This document shows, piece by piece, positions 8,627 to 17,046 of a stretch of DNA of 64,000 nucleotides (positions within the stretch are counted from its first letter, which is position 1; each line of letters opens with the position of its first letter). Origin of the DNA: an uncultured Clostridia bacterium (GTDB taxonomy: Bacteria; Bacillota; Clostridia; Christensenellales; Borkfalkiaceae); contig CANRIK010000005.1 of the NCBI GenBank assembly GCA_947630705.1, positions 1-64,000 on the forward strand, in the 5' to 3' direction. Both the position numbers and the translations under genes were made by a program. The notes under the pieces are model-generated. The model saw only the letters and a program-made list of their open reading frames with translations, did not search any database and was not told where the DNA came from.

Positions 8627-9118
8627 TTAGAGTTTCTTTATTTCCGCTATTGCGTTTTTGAGGAAGGTTTCGGCGGTCGAGCCTTTTTTAATGTTTTCGA
8701 GGGCTTCCTCGACGGTAAACCATTTAACTTCGTCGAGTTCCTTTGTGTCAATCTGCATTTCTCCGTCCTCTGCGATCATGAGAAAATTCAGCATAAGCAC
8801 GTTCCTCGGCTCATGATAGCGCGAGGACATGTATTTGGCTTTAACCGTATTTAAATTTGTCTCTTCCTTGAATTCCCTTGCCACGGTCTTTTCCGCAGTC
8901 TCTCCCTTTTTAATGTATCCGGCAAAGAGAATATATTCGTCCTGATTCTTATGACGGGCAAGTAAAATTTTATCTTTCGCACGGTTGGTGACTACCATGC
9001 TCACTGCCGTGGCAAACTGCGGAAAGCGATATTCCTTGCAATTTTTACAATAAGGCACGAGTCCTTCGCCCTGAACGTACATCAGTGTGAGCGGTTCTCC
9101 GCATTCTACGCAAAACAT
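8627..9118 (-). CDS. Nudix hydrolase with N-terminal zinc ribbon
   Basis: The 163-residue protein opens with a four-cysteine zinc ribbon (C3, C6, C23, C26) and continues with a Nudix domain. The Nudix box is visible as GYIKKGETAEKTVAREFKEE (G-x5-E-x7-RE-x2-EE). This resembles NudC-like NAD(H) pyrophosphatases in miniature, but the SQPWPFPxS motif that follows the box in true NudC is not seen, so the substrate is open. It is first in the Nudix-lemA-DUF2207 minus-strand run, with a good promoter and GGAGG ribosome-binding site. Confidence 0.85.
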   Translation of the reverse strand: MFCVECGEPLTLMYVQGEGLVPYCKNCKEYRFPQFATAVSMVVTNRAKDKILLARHKNQDEYILFAGYIKKGETAEKTVAREFKEETNLNTVKAKYMSSRYHEPRNVLMLNFLMIAEDGEMQIDTKELDEVKWFTVEEALENIKKGSTAETFLKNAIAEIKKL

Positions 9119-9160
9119 ATTTATCCTCCTTATTTTCGTTTCGTATTTCCGTACATATTA

Positions 9161-9189
9161 ATTATATACCTGATTTCAACGATTTTCAA
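9161..9189 (-). promoter_or_regulatory. Promoter of the Nudix-lemA-DUF2207 run
   Basis: On the minus strand TTGAAA (9184-9189), a 17-nt spacer and TATAAT (9161-9166) lie about 45 nt before the Nudix start. Confidence 0.75.
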
Positions 9190-9216
9190 TACCCTTTAAG
9201 CATTTTGCCATACCTG

Positions 9217-9245
9217 TTGACATATTTTTTACAATATAGTATAAT
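9217..9245 (+). promoter_or_regulatory. Consensus promoter of the UDP-sugar pyrophosphorylase gene
   Basis: TTGACA at 9217-9222 and TATAAT at 9240-9245 are separated by 17 nt: a full consensus promoter. It is divergent from the Nudix promoter 30 bp away. Confidence 0.85.
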
Positions 9246-9303
9246 CCTTTAAGTAAAACGTCGATTGATTTTTATGATCATTCGATATCGAAGGACGGCG
9301 TTT

Positions 9304-10518
9304 ATGGATTATTTATACGCAAAAGAATATCTGAAAAGTATAGGACAGAGCCAACTTTTAAAGTACTATGACGAGCTCGACGAAGACGAGAGAGCGCAGC
9401 TTCTCAAAGATATCGAAAGAACGGATTTCGGAGTGCTTGAAAACATAGGCGCGGAGCGCGCTCCGTTAGGCAAAATAGAACCGATAGCGCCGCTGGGACT
9501 CGAAGAGAGCGCAAGACGGCGAGAGGAATTCGAAAACAAAGGATTGCAACTTATTTCGGAGGGCAAAGTAGCGGCCGTGCTTCTCGCCGGCGGACAGGGC
9601 ACCCGTCTGGGTTTCGATAAACCGAAGGGCATGTTCAATATGGGGGAAAACAAATTTCTATCCATATTCGAGCTCCATATCAAAGATCTTTGCGGAGTCG
9701 CGGAGGCGGCCGGAAGATTTTGTCCGCTGTATATAATGACGAGCGAGACCAACAATGACGACACGGTAAAATTCTTCAAGGAAAACGCATATTTCGGCTA
9801 TCCCGAAGATAAAATACACTTCTTTATACAGGATGTGGCGCCTACGTGCGATTTTGACGGCAAGGTCTTTCTCGACGAAAAACATCGGGTATCTCTCGCG
9901 CCCAACGGCAACGGCGGTTGGTATAAATCCCTCGTTTCCCACGGTCTCGACAAAGTTCTCAAAAAAGAGGGAGCGGAGTGGATAAACGTCTGCGGAGTGG
10001 ACAACGTATTACAGCGCATATGCGATCCGGTGTTTGTCGGAGCAACCGTCTGTGGCGGATATGTCAGCGGCACGAAAATCGTGAGAAAAGAGAGACCCGA
10101 CGAGAACGTAGGTCTCCTTTGCAAGGTGGACGGCAGACCGTCGGTTATAGAGTACTACGAAATGGACGACTCTCTTAAAAATTTGAGCAAAGACGGCAAA
10201 CTCGTGTACTGTAACGGCATAATTTTGAATTATCTGTTCAATATAAGCGCGCTCGACAGGGCCGCGACGGAAAAATTTCCCTATCATTTAGCGGTAAAAA
10301 AGATAGCGCACGTAGAGAACGGAGAAAGGATAAAGCCGGAAGCTCCCTGCGGCTACAAGTTCGAAACGCTCGTAGTGGATATGGTGGCGGCCATGGAAAA
10401 TTGTCTGCCCTTCGAAGTTAGCAGAAAAAGCGAATTTGCGCCCGTAAAAAACGCAGTCGGCAACGACAGCGTAGATACAGCGCGAGCTCTCTTAAAGGAA
10501 AACGGCTTTTTGTTATGA
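9304..10518 (+). CDS. UDP-sugar pyrophosphorylase (UAP1/UGP2-like)
   Basis: A 404-residue UDPGP-family nucleotidyltransferase. The nucleotide loop LLAGGQGTRLGFDKPKGMF (about residues 95-113) is decisive; further family blocks are FFIQDVAPTCDFDGK, then LAPNGNGGWYKSL, and the sugar-site region ending in EYYEMDD. Such enzymes couple UTP to N-acetylglucosamine-1-phosphate or glucose-1-phosphate to give UDP-sugars for cell-wall or surface polymers. The eukaryote-like UAP form is less common in bacteria than GlmU or GalU. The ATG at 9304 has GAAGGA upstream; the frame extends to 9265 but without support. It overlaps the next gene by four bases. Confidence 0.88.
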   Translation: MDYLYAKEYLKSIGQSQLLKYYDELDEDERAQLLKDIERTDFGVLENIGAERAPLGKIEPIAPLGLEESARRREEFENKGLQLISEGKVAAVLLAGGQGTRLGFDKPKGMFNMGENKFLSIFELHIKDLCGVAEAAGRFCPLYIMTSETNNDDTVKFFKENAYFGYPEDKIHFFIQDVAPTCDFDGKVFLDEKHRVSLAPNGNGGWYKSLVSHGLDKVLKKEGAEWINVCGVDNVLQRICDPVFVGATVCGGYVSGTKIVRKERPDENVGLLCKVDGRPSVIEYYEMDDSLKNLSKDGKLVYCNGIILNYLFNISALDRAATEKFPYHLAVKKIAHVENGERIKPEAPCGYKFETLVVDMVAAMENCLPFEVSRKSEFAPVKNAVGNDSVDTARALLKENGFLL

Positions 10519-11825
10519 AAAAATGTATCTGTATTCTGTTATGTATATTCACGGTTTTAGCGCTGTCGTTTTCCGGCTGTGCCGTTTTAAATGGCAAGGA
10601 CGGAAAAGACGGCAAAGATTTGAACATTTACGACGTCTATGAAGCCACTAACGCGGCGCGAGAGGAGAAGGGACTCGAACAGCTCGACTTTCTCGAATTT
10701 GTCGAACAGTATCTCCACTATGAAGTGCAAATGACCGACGACGGAAATCTCCGTTCTTCCATTAACCGTTCGCTCCTCTGTTCGGTGGGCATAGTCGCAA
10801 AATTCAACTATCCGATATCCGAAAGCAAGTCTTTTGCCGGTTCGGGAGTAATAGTGGATATCGACAAGGAGAACGGCAACGCGTATGTAATAACCAACGC
10901 ACACGTTGTGTACGACACAAACGCTTCGCCGTCCGTCGTCAAATCGCTTGAAATCTATCTGTACGGCAATGACGACAGAAATATTACGGGCACCGAACCC
11001 ATAACCGAAGTTTCTCTTGTTACGTACGCTCTTTCCTACGACATAGCCCTTCTTAAAATAGAGGGCAGTGAAATTTTAAAGAACAGCGCCGCATGCGCCG
11101 CGGTATTTGCCGAGAGCGAAACGGTGAATATCGGCGAAGTCGTCTATACCGTCGGCTATCCCGCCGCGGAGGGTATCTCCGTAACGCAAGGCATAATCAG
11201 CAGAGAAAACGAGTATATAGGAATCGATTTTGCCGACGGCGACTCTTCCTCGTCGGATAATTCGGGTTCATCTTACGGCAAAGAAATTTATGTTCAGAGA
11301 GTAATGCGTACCGACGCGGCAGTAAACGGCGGAAGCTCCGGCGGCGCGCTCTTCGACGCCTCCGGCAGGATACTCGGAATAGTCAATTCCAAAGACCCCG
11401 AAACCGTAAACGAAAATATGGGATACGCGCTGTGCGGTTCTTACGTGAAGCGTCTTTGGAAACTTATGAGGGACGGCTATTTGAATTCGGAGTCAAGCTA
11501 CGGCGTTTGTCGCGCCGTGTTCCCTGCGGAAATAGGCTTCACCACCGACGTGGAATTCGATAACGTCACCAATCTCGTCGAACTTACGGATACGGTCTGC
11601 GTTCTCTCCGCCTACGGCAGTTTCAGAACGGGCGACATAATAAAGCGCGTGGAAATTATAGACGGCAGCGGAAATACGGTGGACGGACTCGATGTGGAGA
11701 GATATTTCAATATCGACGACGTGCTTCTCTCCGCGCGCAACGGCGATATTGTAGTTTACACGGTGGAGAGGGACGGTCAGACGCAACAGCTCCGATTCGA
11801 ACCGCTGTTCGAAAATTGCGCATAA
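10515..11825 (+). CDS. Lipoprotein trypsin-like serine protease (DegP/S1C-like)
   Basis: The 436-residue product begins with a lipoprotein signal peptide (lipidated Cys22 after FSG) and a GKDGKDGKD collagen-like linker. The protease domain spans about residues 85-310, with the catalytic triad visible as His130 (TNAHVV), Asp176 (YDIALL) and Ser275 (GGSSGGALF). The C-terminal 120 residues may be a degenerate PDZ-like domain (FRTGDIIKRVEI). It should act outside the membrane in protein quality control or processing. Its ATG overlaps the stop of the UDP-sugar pyrophosphorylase (ATGA), implying translational coupling of two functionally distant proteins. Confidence 0.85.
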   Translation: MKKCICILLCIFTVLALSFSGCAVLNGKDGKDGKDLNIYDVYEATNAAREEKGLEQLDFLEFVEQYLHYEVQMTDDGNLRSSINRSLLCSVGIVAKFNYPISESKSFAGSGVIVDIDKENGNAYVITNAHVVYDTNASPSVVKSLEIYLYGNDDRNITGTEPITEVSLVTYALSYDIALLKIEGSEILKNSAACAAVFAESETVNIGEVVYTVGYPAAEGISVTQGIISRENEYIGIDFADGDSSSSDNSGSSYGKEIYVQRVMRTDAAVNGGSSGGALFDASGRILGIVNSKDPETVNENMGYALCGSYVKRLWKLMRDGYLNSESSYGVCRAVFPAEIGFTTDVEFDNVTNLVELTDTVCVLSAYGSFRTGDIIKRVEIIDGSGNTVDGLDVERYFNIDDVLLSARNGDIVVYTVERDGQTQQLRFEPLFENCA

Positions 11826-11872
11826 GTTGAGAGCCAAACGACTATTCAATGTTAAAATAATTTTAATGACAT

Positions 11873-11910
11873 GCGGCGCGGAACGCAAAATGCGTTCCGC
11901 GCCGCTTATT
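11873..11910. terminator. Shared terminator between protease and metA
   Basis: A perfect 14-bp stem (11873-11886 with 11892-11905, GCGGCGCGGAACGC) is followed by TTATTTTTA on the plus strand, between two converging genes. Confidence 0.8.
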
Positions 11911-11921
11911 TTTAGTTATTT

Positions 11922-12851
11922 TCAGTTCTTTGCCTCTATGGTATTTATATCGTAAGGCGTAACCTGATATACGTAATAATTCAGCCAGTTTATGTAAAAC
12001 AGATTGGCGGTGGAAGTCCAGTTCATCTTGACTTCCGTCATGTCGTTGTCCGCAAAATAATTTACGGGCGGCTTTATGGGCAGACCCTTCGCCTTATCCC
12101 GCTCATATTCGTTTTTAAGGGTGTACCTGTCGTATTCCATGTGCCCCGTAACGAAAACTCTGCGGTTGTCCACGCTCTTGATTATAGAAGCTCCCGCGCG
12201 CTTCGAATACGCAAGAATTTTCAAATCGTCCACATGCATAATATCCTTGGCATATATAATCGTATGACGGGAATGAGGCATATGGAACTCGTCTGAAATA
12301 CCTCTCATAAGCGGTTCGGGCACGCCGTCGCGTATGCGTTGATGAGCAAAGATGCCGAAGCATTTGTCCTTTAAGGGGTGCTTTTTTATGCCGTAAAAAT
12401 GGTATAGCGCCGCCTGCGCGCCCCAGCAGATGAAGAGGGTGGAGGTCACGTTGGATTTTGTCCAGTCCAGAATATCCACCAGCTCGCGCCAATACGTCAC
12501 TTTTTCGAAAGGCAGATTTTCCACGGGCGCTCCCGTTATTATCATTCCGTCGAACTTCCTGTTTTCGATTTCGTTGAAAGTCTTGTAAAATCTGTCGAGA
12601 TATCCCTTTTCGGTGTGCGTGGCATTGTATGAAGAGGTGTTTATAAGAGTTATTTTGACTTGAAGGGGAGAGTTTGAGAGCAGTCGCATGAGCTGCGTCT
12701 CCGTCGTCTCCTTATTCGGCATGAGATTCAGAATTGCAATTTCAATCGGCCTTATATCTTGGTTGAAAGCGCGTTCGTGGTCCATGACGAACAGTCGCTC
12801 GCCTGTAAGAACTTTGTAGGCCGGAAGGTCTTTATCAATAATGATGGGCAA
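11922..12851 (-). CDS. metAA: Homoserine O-acetyltransferase (MetA/HTA)
   Basis: MetA-family enzyme (309 residues) that acylates homoserine in methionine synthesis. The nucleophile is Cys142 in LFICWGAQAALY. Residue 111 is Glu (GAPVENLPFEKV), the position where Glu goes with acetyl-CoA use and a small residue with succinyl-CoA in characterised homologues; hence O-acetylhomoserine is the inferred product, which fits the neighbouring MetY. The start codon is TTG with AAGGAG 9 nt upstream. It follows metY by 25 nt and is the last gene of the secG-rnr-smpB-metY-metA block. Confidence 0.93.
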   Translation of the reverse strand: MPIIIDKDLPAYKVLTGERLFVMDHERAFNQDIRPIEIAILNLMPNKETTETQLMRLLSNSPLQVKITLINTSSYNATHTEKGYLDRFYKTFNEIENRKFDGMIITGAPVENLPFEKVTYWRELVDILDWTKSNVTSTLFICWGAQAALYHFYGIKKHPLKDKCFGIFAHQRIRDGVPEPLMRGISDEFHMPHSRHTIIYAKDIMHVDDLKILAYSKRAGASIIKSVDNRRVFVTGHMEYDRYTLKNEYERDKAKGLPIKPPVNYFADNDMTEVKMNWTSTANLFYINWLNYYVYQVTPYDINTIEAKN

Positions 12852-12876
12852 AGTTATAAGCTCCTTCTAAAATATT

Positions 12877-14151
12877 TCAAACCTTATCGAGCGCTTGCGC
12901 GAGGTCGGCAATGAGGTCGTCCGCATTTTCTATGCCCACGGAGAGCCTCACGAGATTATGGGGAACTCCGGCGGCTTTAAGATCCTCCTCCGAAAGCTGT
13001 CTGTGAGTGGTGGAGGCCGGATGGAGAACGCAACTTCTCACGTCCGCCACGTGCGTTTCCTGCGTTATGAGTTTGAGCGACTCCATAAATTTCGCGCATT
13101 TTTCGACGTCGCCCCTGATTCCGAAACTCATCATTCCGCCCTGACCGTCGGGCAGATATTTCTGCGCCGTGGCGTAGTATTTGTCTCCTTTGAGAGAGGG
13201 ATGTTTTATCCACTCTATTTTGGGGTGTTTTGAAAGGTATTCGGCTATTTTTTTCGCGTTCTTGCTGTGTCTTTCCATGCGGAGCGCCAGCGTGTCGCAG
13301 CCTATGTATGACAAAAATCCGTTTTGGGGGCTCATGATCGCTCCCAAATCTCTTATCATCTGCGCCCTGCATTTTGTGCCGAAAGCAACGGGGAGGTCTG
13401 CATAGACAAGACCGTGATAGCTCTCGTCCGGCTCGTTGAAAGAACGGTATCTGGGATTGCCTTTAAAGTTGAAATTGCCGATATCCACGATAATACCGCC
13501 GAGCGCGGCCGCATGTCCGTCGAGATATTTTGAAGAGGAGTGGACAACTATATTTGCGCCCCATTCCGCCGGTCTGCAAAGAATGGGAGTGGCGAGAGTA
13601 TTGTCTACCACGAATAAAACGCCGTGCTTTTTGGAGATTTTTGCAAATTTTTCGAAGTCGAGAACAACTATGGAGGGATTTGCGATAGTCTCCGTAAAAA
13701 TCAGTTTTGTTTTGCCGTCAATAAGTTTTTCTATTTCTTCGGCCGGTGCGTCGGGGTCGAAAAATCTGCACTCTATGCCGAGCTTTGGCAAGGTCACGGA
13801 AAACAGGTTGTAGCTTCCGCCGTATATCGCGGAGGAAGATATGATATTGTCGCCGGCTCCCGCGACGCACATAACGGTAAGCGCCGTTGCCGACATGCCG
13901 GAGGAACAACCTATCGCACACGCGCCCTTTTCGAGCGCGGCTACCTTTCCCTCAAACGCCGCAACGGTCGGATTGGCAAGCCGAGAGTAGAAGTATCCGT
14001 CCGACTTCAAGTCGAAAAGGTCGGCCATGTCCTGCGTCTTTTCATATGCGTAAGTAGTGGACTGCACTATGGGCGGAATTCTCGCTTCGCCGCTTTTCGG
14101 CGAATATCCGGCCTGTACGCAAAGAGTATCCTGTTTGAGATTTTTATTCAT
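12877..14151 (-). CDS. metY: O-acetylhomoserine sulfhydrylase
   Basis: A 424-residue Cys/Met-metabolism PLP enzyme. The PLP lysine is Lys208 in VHSSSKYLDGHAAALGG, and the substrate-side motif YSRLANPTVAAFE is at about residues 55-67. The length exceeding 400 residues, with the long insert around GNPRYRSFNEPDESYHG, favours the O-acetylhomoserine aminocarboxypropyltransferase branch over cystathionine gamma-synthase. It uses sulfide to make homocysteine. GGAGGTGA precedes the ATG closely. No SAM riboswitch is seen upstream; only 20 nt separate it from smpB. Confidence 0.95.
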   Translation of the reverse strand: MNKNLKQDTLCVQAGYSPKSGEARIPPIVQSTTYAYEKTQDMADLFDLKSDGYFYSRLANPTVAAFEGKVAALEKGACAIGCSSGMSATALTVMCVAGAGDNIISSSAIYGGSYNLFSVTLPKLGIECRFFDPDAPAEEIEKLIDGKTKLIFTETIANPSIVVLDFEKFAKISKKHGVLFVVDNTLATPILCRPAEWGANIVVHSSSKYLDGHAAALGGIIVDIGNFNFKGNPRYRSFNEPDESYHGLVYADLPVAFGTKCRAQMIRDLGAIMSPQNGFLSYIGCDTLALRMERHSKNAKKIAEYLSKHPKIEWIKHPSLKGDKYYATAQKYLPDGQGGMMSFGIRGDVEKCAKFMESLKLITQETHVADVRSCVLHPASTTHRQLSEEDLKAAGVPHNLVRLSVGIENADDLIADLAQALDKV

Positions 14152-14171
14152 ATGTCACCTCCGATAGACGT

Positions 14172-14621
14172 TTATCTGTATTGTTTAAGTTCTCTGTCGA
14201 GTTCGCGCTTTCTGTCGCGCTCCGCAATGGTTTTCTTCTTGTCATAATTCTGCTTGCCGCGGCAGAGCGCTATCTGAACTTTTACGAGACTTCCCGAAAA
14301 GTAGATTGAAATCGGCACGAGAGTGTAGCCCTTTTCGTTGATTTTTCCGGCAAGTCTGGCAATTTCCGACTTGTGCATAAGCAGTCGTCTGTCGCGCTTG
14401 CTGTCCTTTGTGGAAAATGCGCCCGACTTGTCATAGACGGGTATATGCATGTTTTTAAGGGTCAGTTCGCCGCCGCGCAATAAGCAAAAACTGTCTTTCA
14501 GATTACAGTTTCCGGCTCGAAGCGATTTTACTTCCGAACCTTCGAGAACTATTCCCGCCTCGTATTTTTCGAGTATAAAATACTCGAAAGAGGCGTACTT
14601 GTTATAGGCAATCTGCGTCAT
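14172..14621 (-). CDS. smpB: SsrA-binding protein SmpB
   Basis: SmpB binds tmRNA and brings it to stalled ribosomes. The 149-residue protein shows the family core EKYEAGIVLEGSEVKSLRAG, then NLKDSFCLLRGGEL, and a basic C-terminal tail (KKTIAERDRKRELDRELKQ) that reaches into the decoding site. The ATG has no ribosome-binding site; instead a -10 box (TATAAT) lies 8 nt before it with TTTACT 17 nt further up, so a leaderless or nearly leaderless transcript is possible in addition to readthrough from rnr. The tmRNA gene itself is not in this window. Confidence 0.96.
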   Translation of the reverse strand: MTQIAYNKYASFEYFILEKYEAGIVLEGSEVKSLRAGNCNLKDSFCLLRGGELTLKNMHIPVYDKSGAFSTKDSKRDRRLLMHKSEIARLAGKINEKGYTLVPISIYFSGSLVKVQIALCRGKQNYDKKKTIAERDRKRELDRELKQYR

Positions 14622-14629
14622 TTTATCAA

Positions 14630-14658
14630 ATTATATCACAATAATTTTTATAAGTAAA
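14630..14658 (-). promoter_or_regulatory. Promoter abutting smpB
   Basis: Minus strand: TTTACT (14653-14658), 17-nt spacer, TATAAT (14630-14635), then 8 nt to the smpB ATG. This leaves essentially no room for a leader. Confidence 0.6.
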
Positions 14659-14663
14659 AACTT

Positions 14664-16592
14664 TTAAAGGCAAACTTTCATAATAACTTTCATTTTGCCG
14701 AGATCGCAGGCCATGATGCGAACTCGCAGGCTGTCGCCCATTCGGAAGCTGTGAGTTCTGCCCTTCAACATAAATTTATCGGCAAAAAATTCATAGCCGT
14801 CGTCCGGCAAGTCCTCGTAAGGAATAAGCCCCTCAACGGTATTTTCCAGCTCGCAGTAAACCCCGTGAGCGGTTACTCCCGAAACTATCGCGTCGAATTC
14901 TTCGCCCAACTTGTCGCTCATATATGCCAGCTTGTATAAATCGTCCACGTCGCGTTCGGCGCGCTCCGCGGTAATCTCTCTTTCTGAAAGTTCCGCTCCG
15001 GCCTTTTTTGCGAACTCGCGGTAGAGTTCCGCCGCCTTTTCCGCATTTTTGTGCAGAAAACATTTCAGCGAGCGATGTACGAACAGATCGGGATATCTTC
15101 TAATGGGTGATGTGAAATGGCAGTAGCACTCGGAGGCCAGCCCGAAATGTTTTAAGTTGTCCGAACAATATCTCGCCTTCTGCATGCTCCGCAGCATAAC
15201 TTTGTTGACCACTTTTCCGTACGGCTTGTCCGCAACTTTTTCAAGTATATTTTTGAAATCCCGAGGCTCCGTATCCTTGAAGCCGCCCTCGGTCTTTATG
15301 CCCAGATTGCGTATGAACGAGAAAAATTCTGCCGTCTTTTCGGGCGACGGTTTTTCATGGACGCGGTAGAGGCAGGGGAGGTCCTTTTCTCGCATGAATT
15401 CGGCTACGGTCTCGTTGGCGGCTATCATGAATTGCTCTATCATTCTCTCCGAAATAGTTCTCTCCGCCCTCGGAATCTCTATTTCTCCGTCCTCGTTCAC
15501 GTATATATGAGCGTCCGGCAAGTCCATGTCGATACAGCCCATGCTCTTTCTTCTCCCTTCGAGAATGAGACACAGCTCTTTCATCGCGTCAATGCTATCG
15601 GCTATGTCGGAGTACTTTAATCGAACGGACGGGTCGCCTTCGCATACGGCCGCGACCTCCCGATAGGTGGTTTTATGTCTGCTTCTTATCACACTTTCGA
15701 AAATTTTACGGTCGAGCCTCTTTCCGCTTTTGTCGAAGGTCATCTCGCAGGTAACCGCGTACCTTTCCTCGCCCTCGTTCAGCGAACATATGCCGTTTGA
15801 GTATTCTTTGGGCAGCATAGGCAATACCCTGTCGGGGAAGTAAACGGAAGTTCCTCTCTCGTAAGCCTCTCTGTCGGGAGCGGAACCGTATTTGACGTAG
15901 TGACTGACGTCGGCGATATGCACGCCCAAAATATAGCGATCGCCGCTTTTTTCTATGCTTACGGCGTCGTCCATATCGCGAGTGTCGTCGCCGTCCACCG
16001 TAAAGATTATTTTGTCTTTCAAATCCGTTCTGTCCGTCGGCACGGGATAGGTTTTTTCGGCTTTTTGCGCCTCTTTTACCGTCTCGTCGGAAAAATTCGT
16101 TTCAAGTCCGTAGGCACGTATAATGGAGAGCTCCTCCGCCGCCAAATCGCCCTCTTCGCCGATTATTTCGACTATTTTCCCAACGGGCGCTCTGCCTTTT
16201 GGGAACGACGTGATTTCGCATACGACTTTTTGTCCGTTTTTCGCGCCGTAAAGACAGCTCCGAGGAACGGAGGGGGTGGGGCGTTTTTCGTCGTCGGGGT
16301 ACACTCTTGCGGAGTTTCTCTCAAAAACGAGAGTGCCCACCACGGGCGAGGGGTTGCGTTCGGTCACCGACAAAATTACGGCTTCGTCGGCAGTGCCCTT
16401 CACGTGAGCAAAAATCACCTTATCGCCGTGGAACGCGCCGTTTGTCGCATGCACCGGCACAAAGTAATCCTCTCCGCCCGAATCGGGAGTAATAAACGCA
16501 AAGCCGCGTTCGTGTGCTCGGACGGTGCCGGTCATGCTTTTGGTTAAATTGTTTTTCGAACGGAATTTTCCGCGGTACGGAGTATTTTTCAT
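14664..16592 (-). CDS. rnr: Ribonuclease R
   Basis: A 3'-5' exoribonuclease of the RNB family, about 642 residues. N-terminal cold-shock-like OB domains (residues 20-150) precede the RNB catalytic domain, whose metal-binding aspartates are in the block FTVDGDDTRDMDDAVSIE; a C-terminal S1 domain follows. The start is uncertain: ATG 16592 is preferred because the longer frame from TTG 16625 runs into the upstream terminator hairpin, but neither has a strong ribosome-binding site. RNase R works with SmpB-tmRNA in degrading faulty mRNA, matching the gene order. Confidence 0.95.
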   Translation of the reverse strand: MKNTPYRGKFRSKNNLTKSMTGTVRAHERGFAFITPDSGGEDYFVPVHATNGAFHGDKVIFAHVKGTADEAVILSVTERNPSPVVGTLVFERNSARVYPDDEKRPTPSVPRSCLYGAKNGQKVVCEITSFPKGRAPVGKIVEIIGEEGDLAAEELSIIRAYGLETNFSDETVKEAQKAEKTYPVPTDRTDLKDKIIFTVDGDDTRDMDDAVSIEKSGDRYILGVHIADVSHYVKYGSAPDREAYERGTSVYFPDRVLPMLPKEYSNGICSLNEGEERYAVTCEMTFDKSGKRLDRKIFESVIRSRHKTTYREVAAVCEGDPSVRLKYSDIADSIDAMKELCLILEGRRKSMGCIDMDLPDAHIYVNEDGEIEIPRAERTISERMIEQFMIAANETVAEFMREKDLPCLYRVHEKPSPEKTAEFFSFIRNLGIKTEGGFKDTEPRDFKNILEKVADKPYGKVVNKVMLRSMQKARYCSDNLKHFGLASECYCHFTSPIRRYPDLFVHRSLKCFLHKNAEKAAELYREFAKKAGAELSEREITAERAERDVDDLYKLAYMSDKLGEEFDAIVSGVTAHGVYCELENTVEGLIPYEDLPDDGYEFFADKFMLKGRTHSFRMGDSLRVRIMACDLGKMKVIMKVCL

Positions 16593-16633
16593 CTCTATGT
16601 AACTTTTTCTTGCGCTGAATATCAAAAATCAAT

Positions 16634-16657
16634 AAAGGCGGCTTAAAGCCGCCTTTT
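16634..16657. terminator. Hairpin between secG and rnr
   Basis: A 9-bp stem (AAAGGCGGC with GCCGCCTTT) is bounded by T runs in both directions. On the minus strand it lies between secG and rnr and would partly separate their expression. Confidence 0.65.
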
Positions 16658-16667
16658 GTAGAAATAC

Positions 16668-16949
16668 TTAACCGAGTATGAGAGGGAAAACAATCTGTAC
16701 GATATAAACCGTTATTGCAAGCACGGTTATTACCGCAAGACTAACCCAAGTCCATTTTTTCAGTTTGGCTTCTATACTGTTGCCCTTGTGTTTTCCGAAG
16801 AACGTTTCGCTTGAAGCCGTAATTCCCTGAATACCCTCGGAATTGCTCTTTTGGAAGAGTACCATCAGAATGGTGACGAGAGCGGTAAGAAAGATAAGAA
16901 TTATGCAAATCGAACACAGCGTAACGTAAGTATACCACAACGCGTTCAT
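16668..16949 (-). CDS. secG: Protein translocase subunit SecG
   Basis: A 93-residue protein with two membrane helices (about residues 7-28 and 66-90) joined by the SecG loop with FQKSNSEGIQGITASSETFFGK (the typical Gly-rich, Ser/Phe loop) . It is the accessory subunit of the SecYEG translocon. The ATG at 16949 is chosen because GAGG stands 8 nt upstream; GTG 16958 would leave no site. It heads the secG-rnr-smpB block, an order conserved in Bacillota. Confidence 0.93.
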   Translation of the reverse strand: MNALWYTYVTLCSICIILIFLTALVTILMVLFQKSNSEGIQGITASSETFFGKHKGNSIEAKLKKWTWVSLAVITVLAITVYIVQIVFPLILG

Positions 16950-16989
16950 AATCAACACCTCAAAAGGTTTTTATCGTATTACTTGTACG

Positions 16990-17018
16990 ATTATATCATA
17001 AGGAAAATCATTTTACAA
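16990..17018 (-). promoter_or_regulatory. Promoter of secG
   Basis: Minus strand: TTGTAA (17013-17018), 17-nt spacer, TATAAT (16990-16995), 40 nt before the secG start. Confidence 0.65.
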
Positions 17019-17046
17019 TCAAAAAACCGTCCGTTTTGAAAAATTT

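Noticed and set aside
12852-12876. SAM riboswitch or T-box for metA/metY
   Set aside because: Only 25 and 20 nt separate these genes from their upstream neighbours, too short for such leaders.
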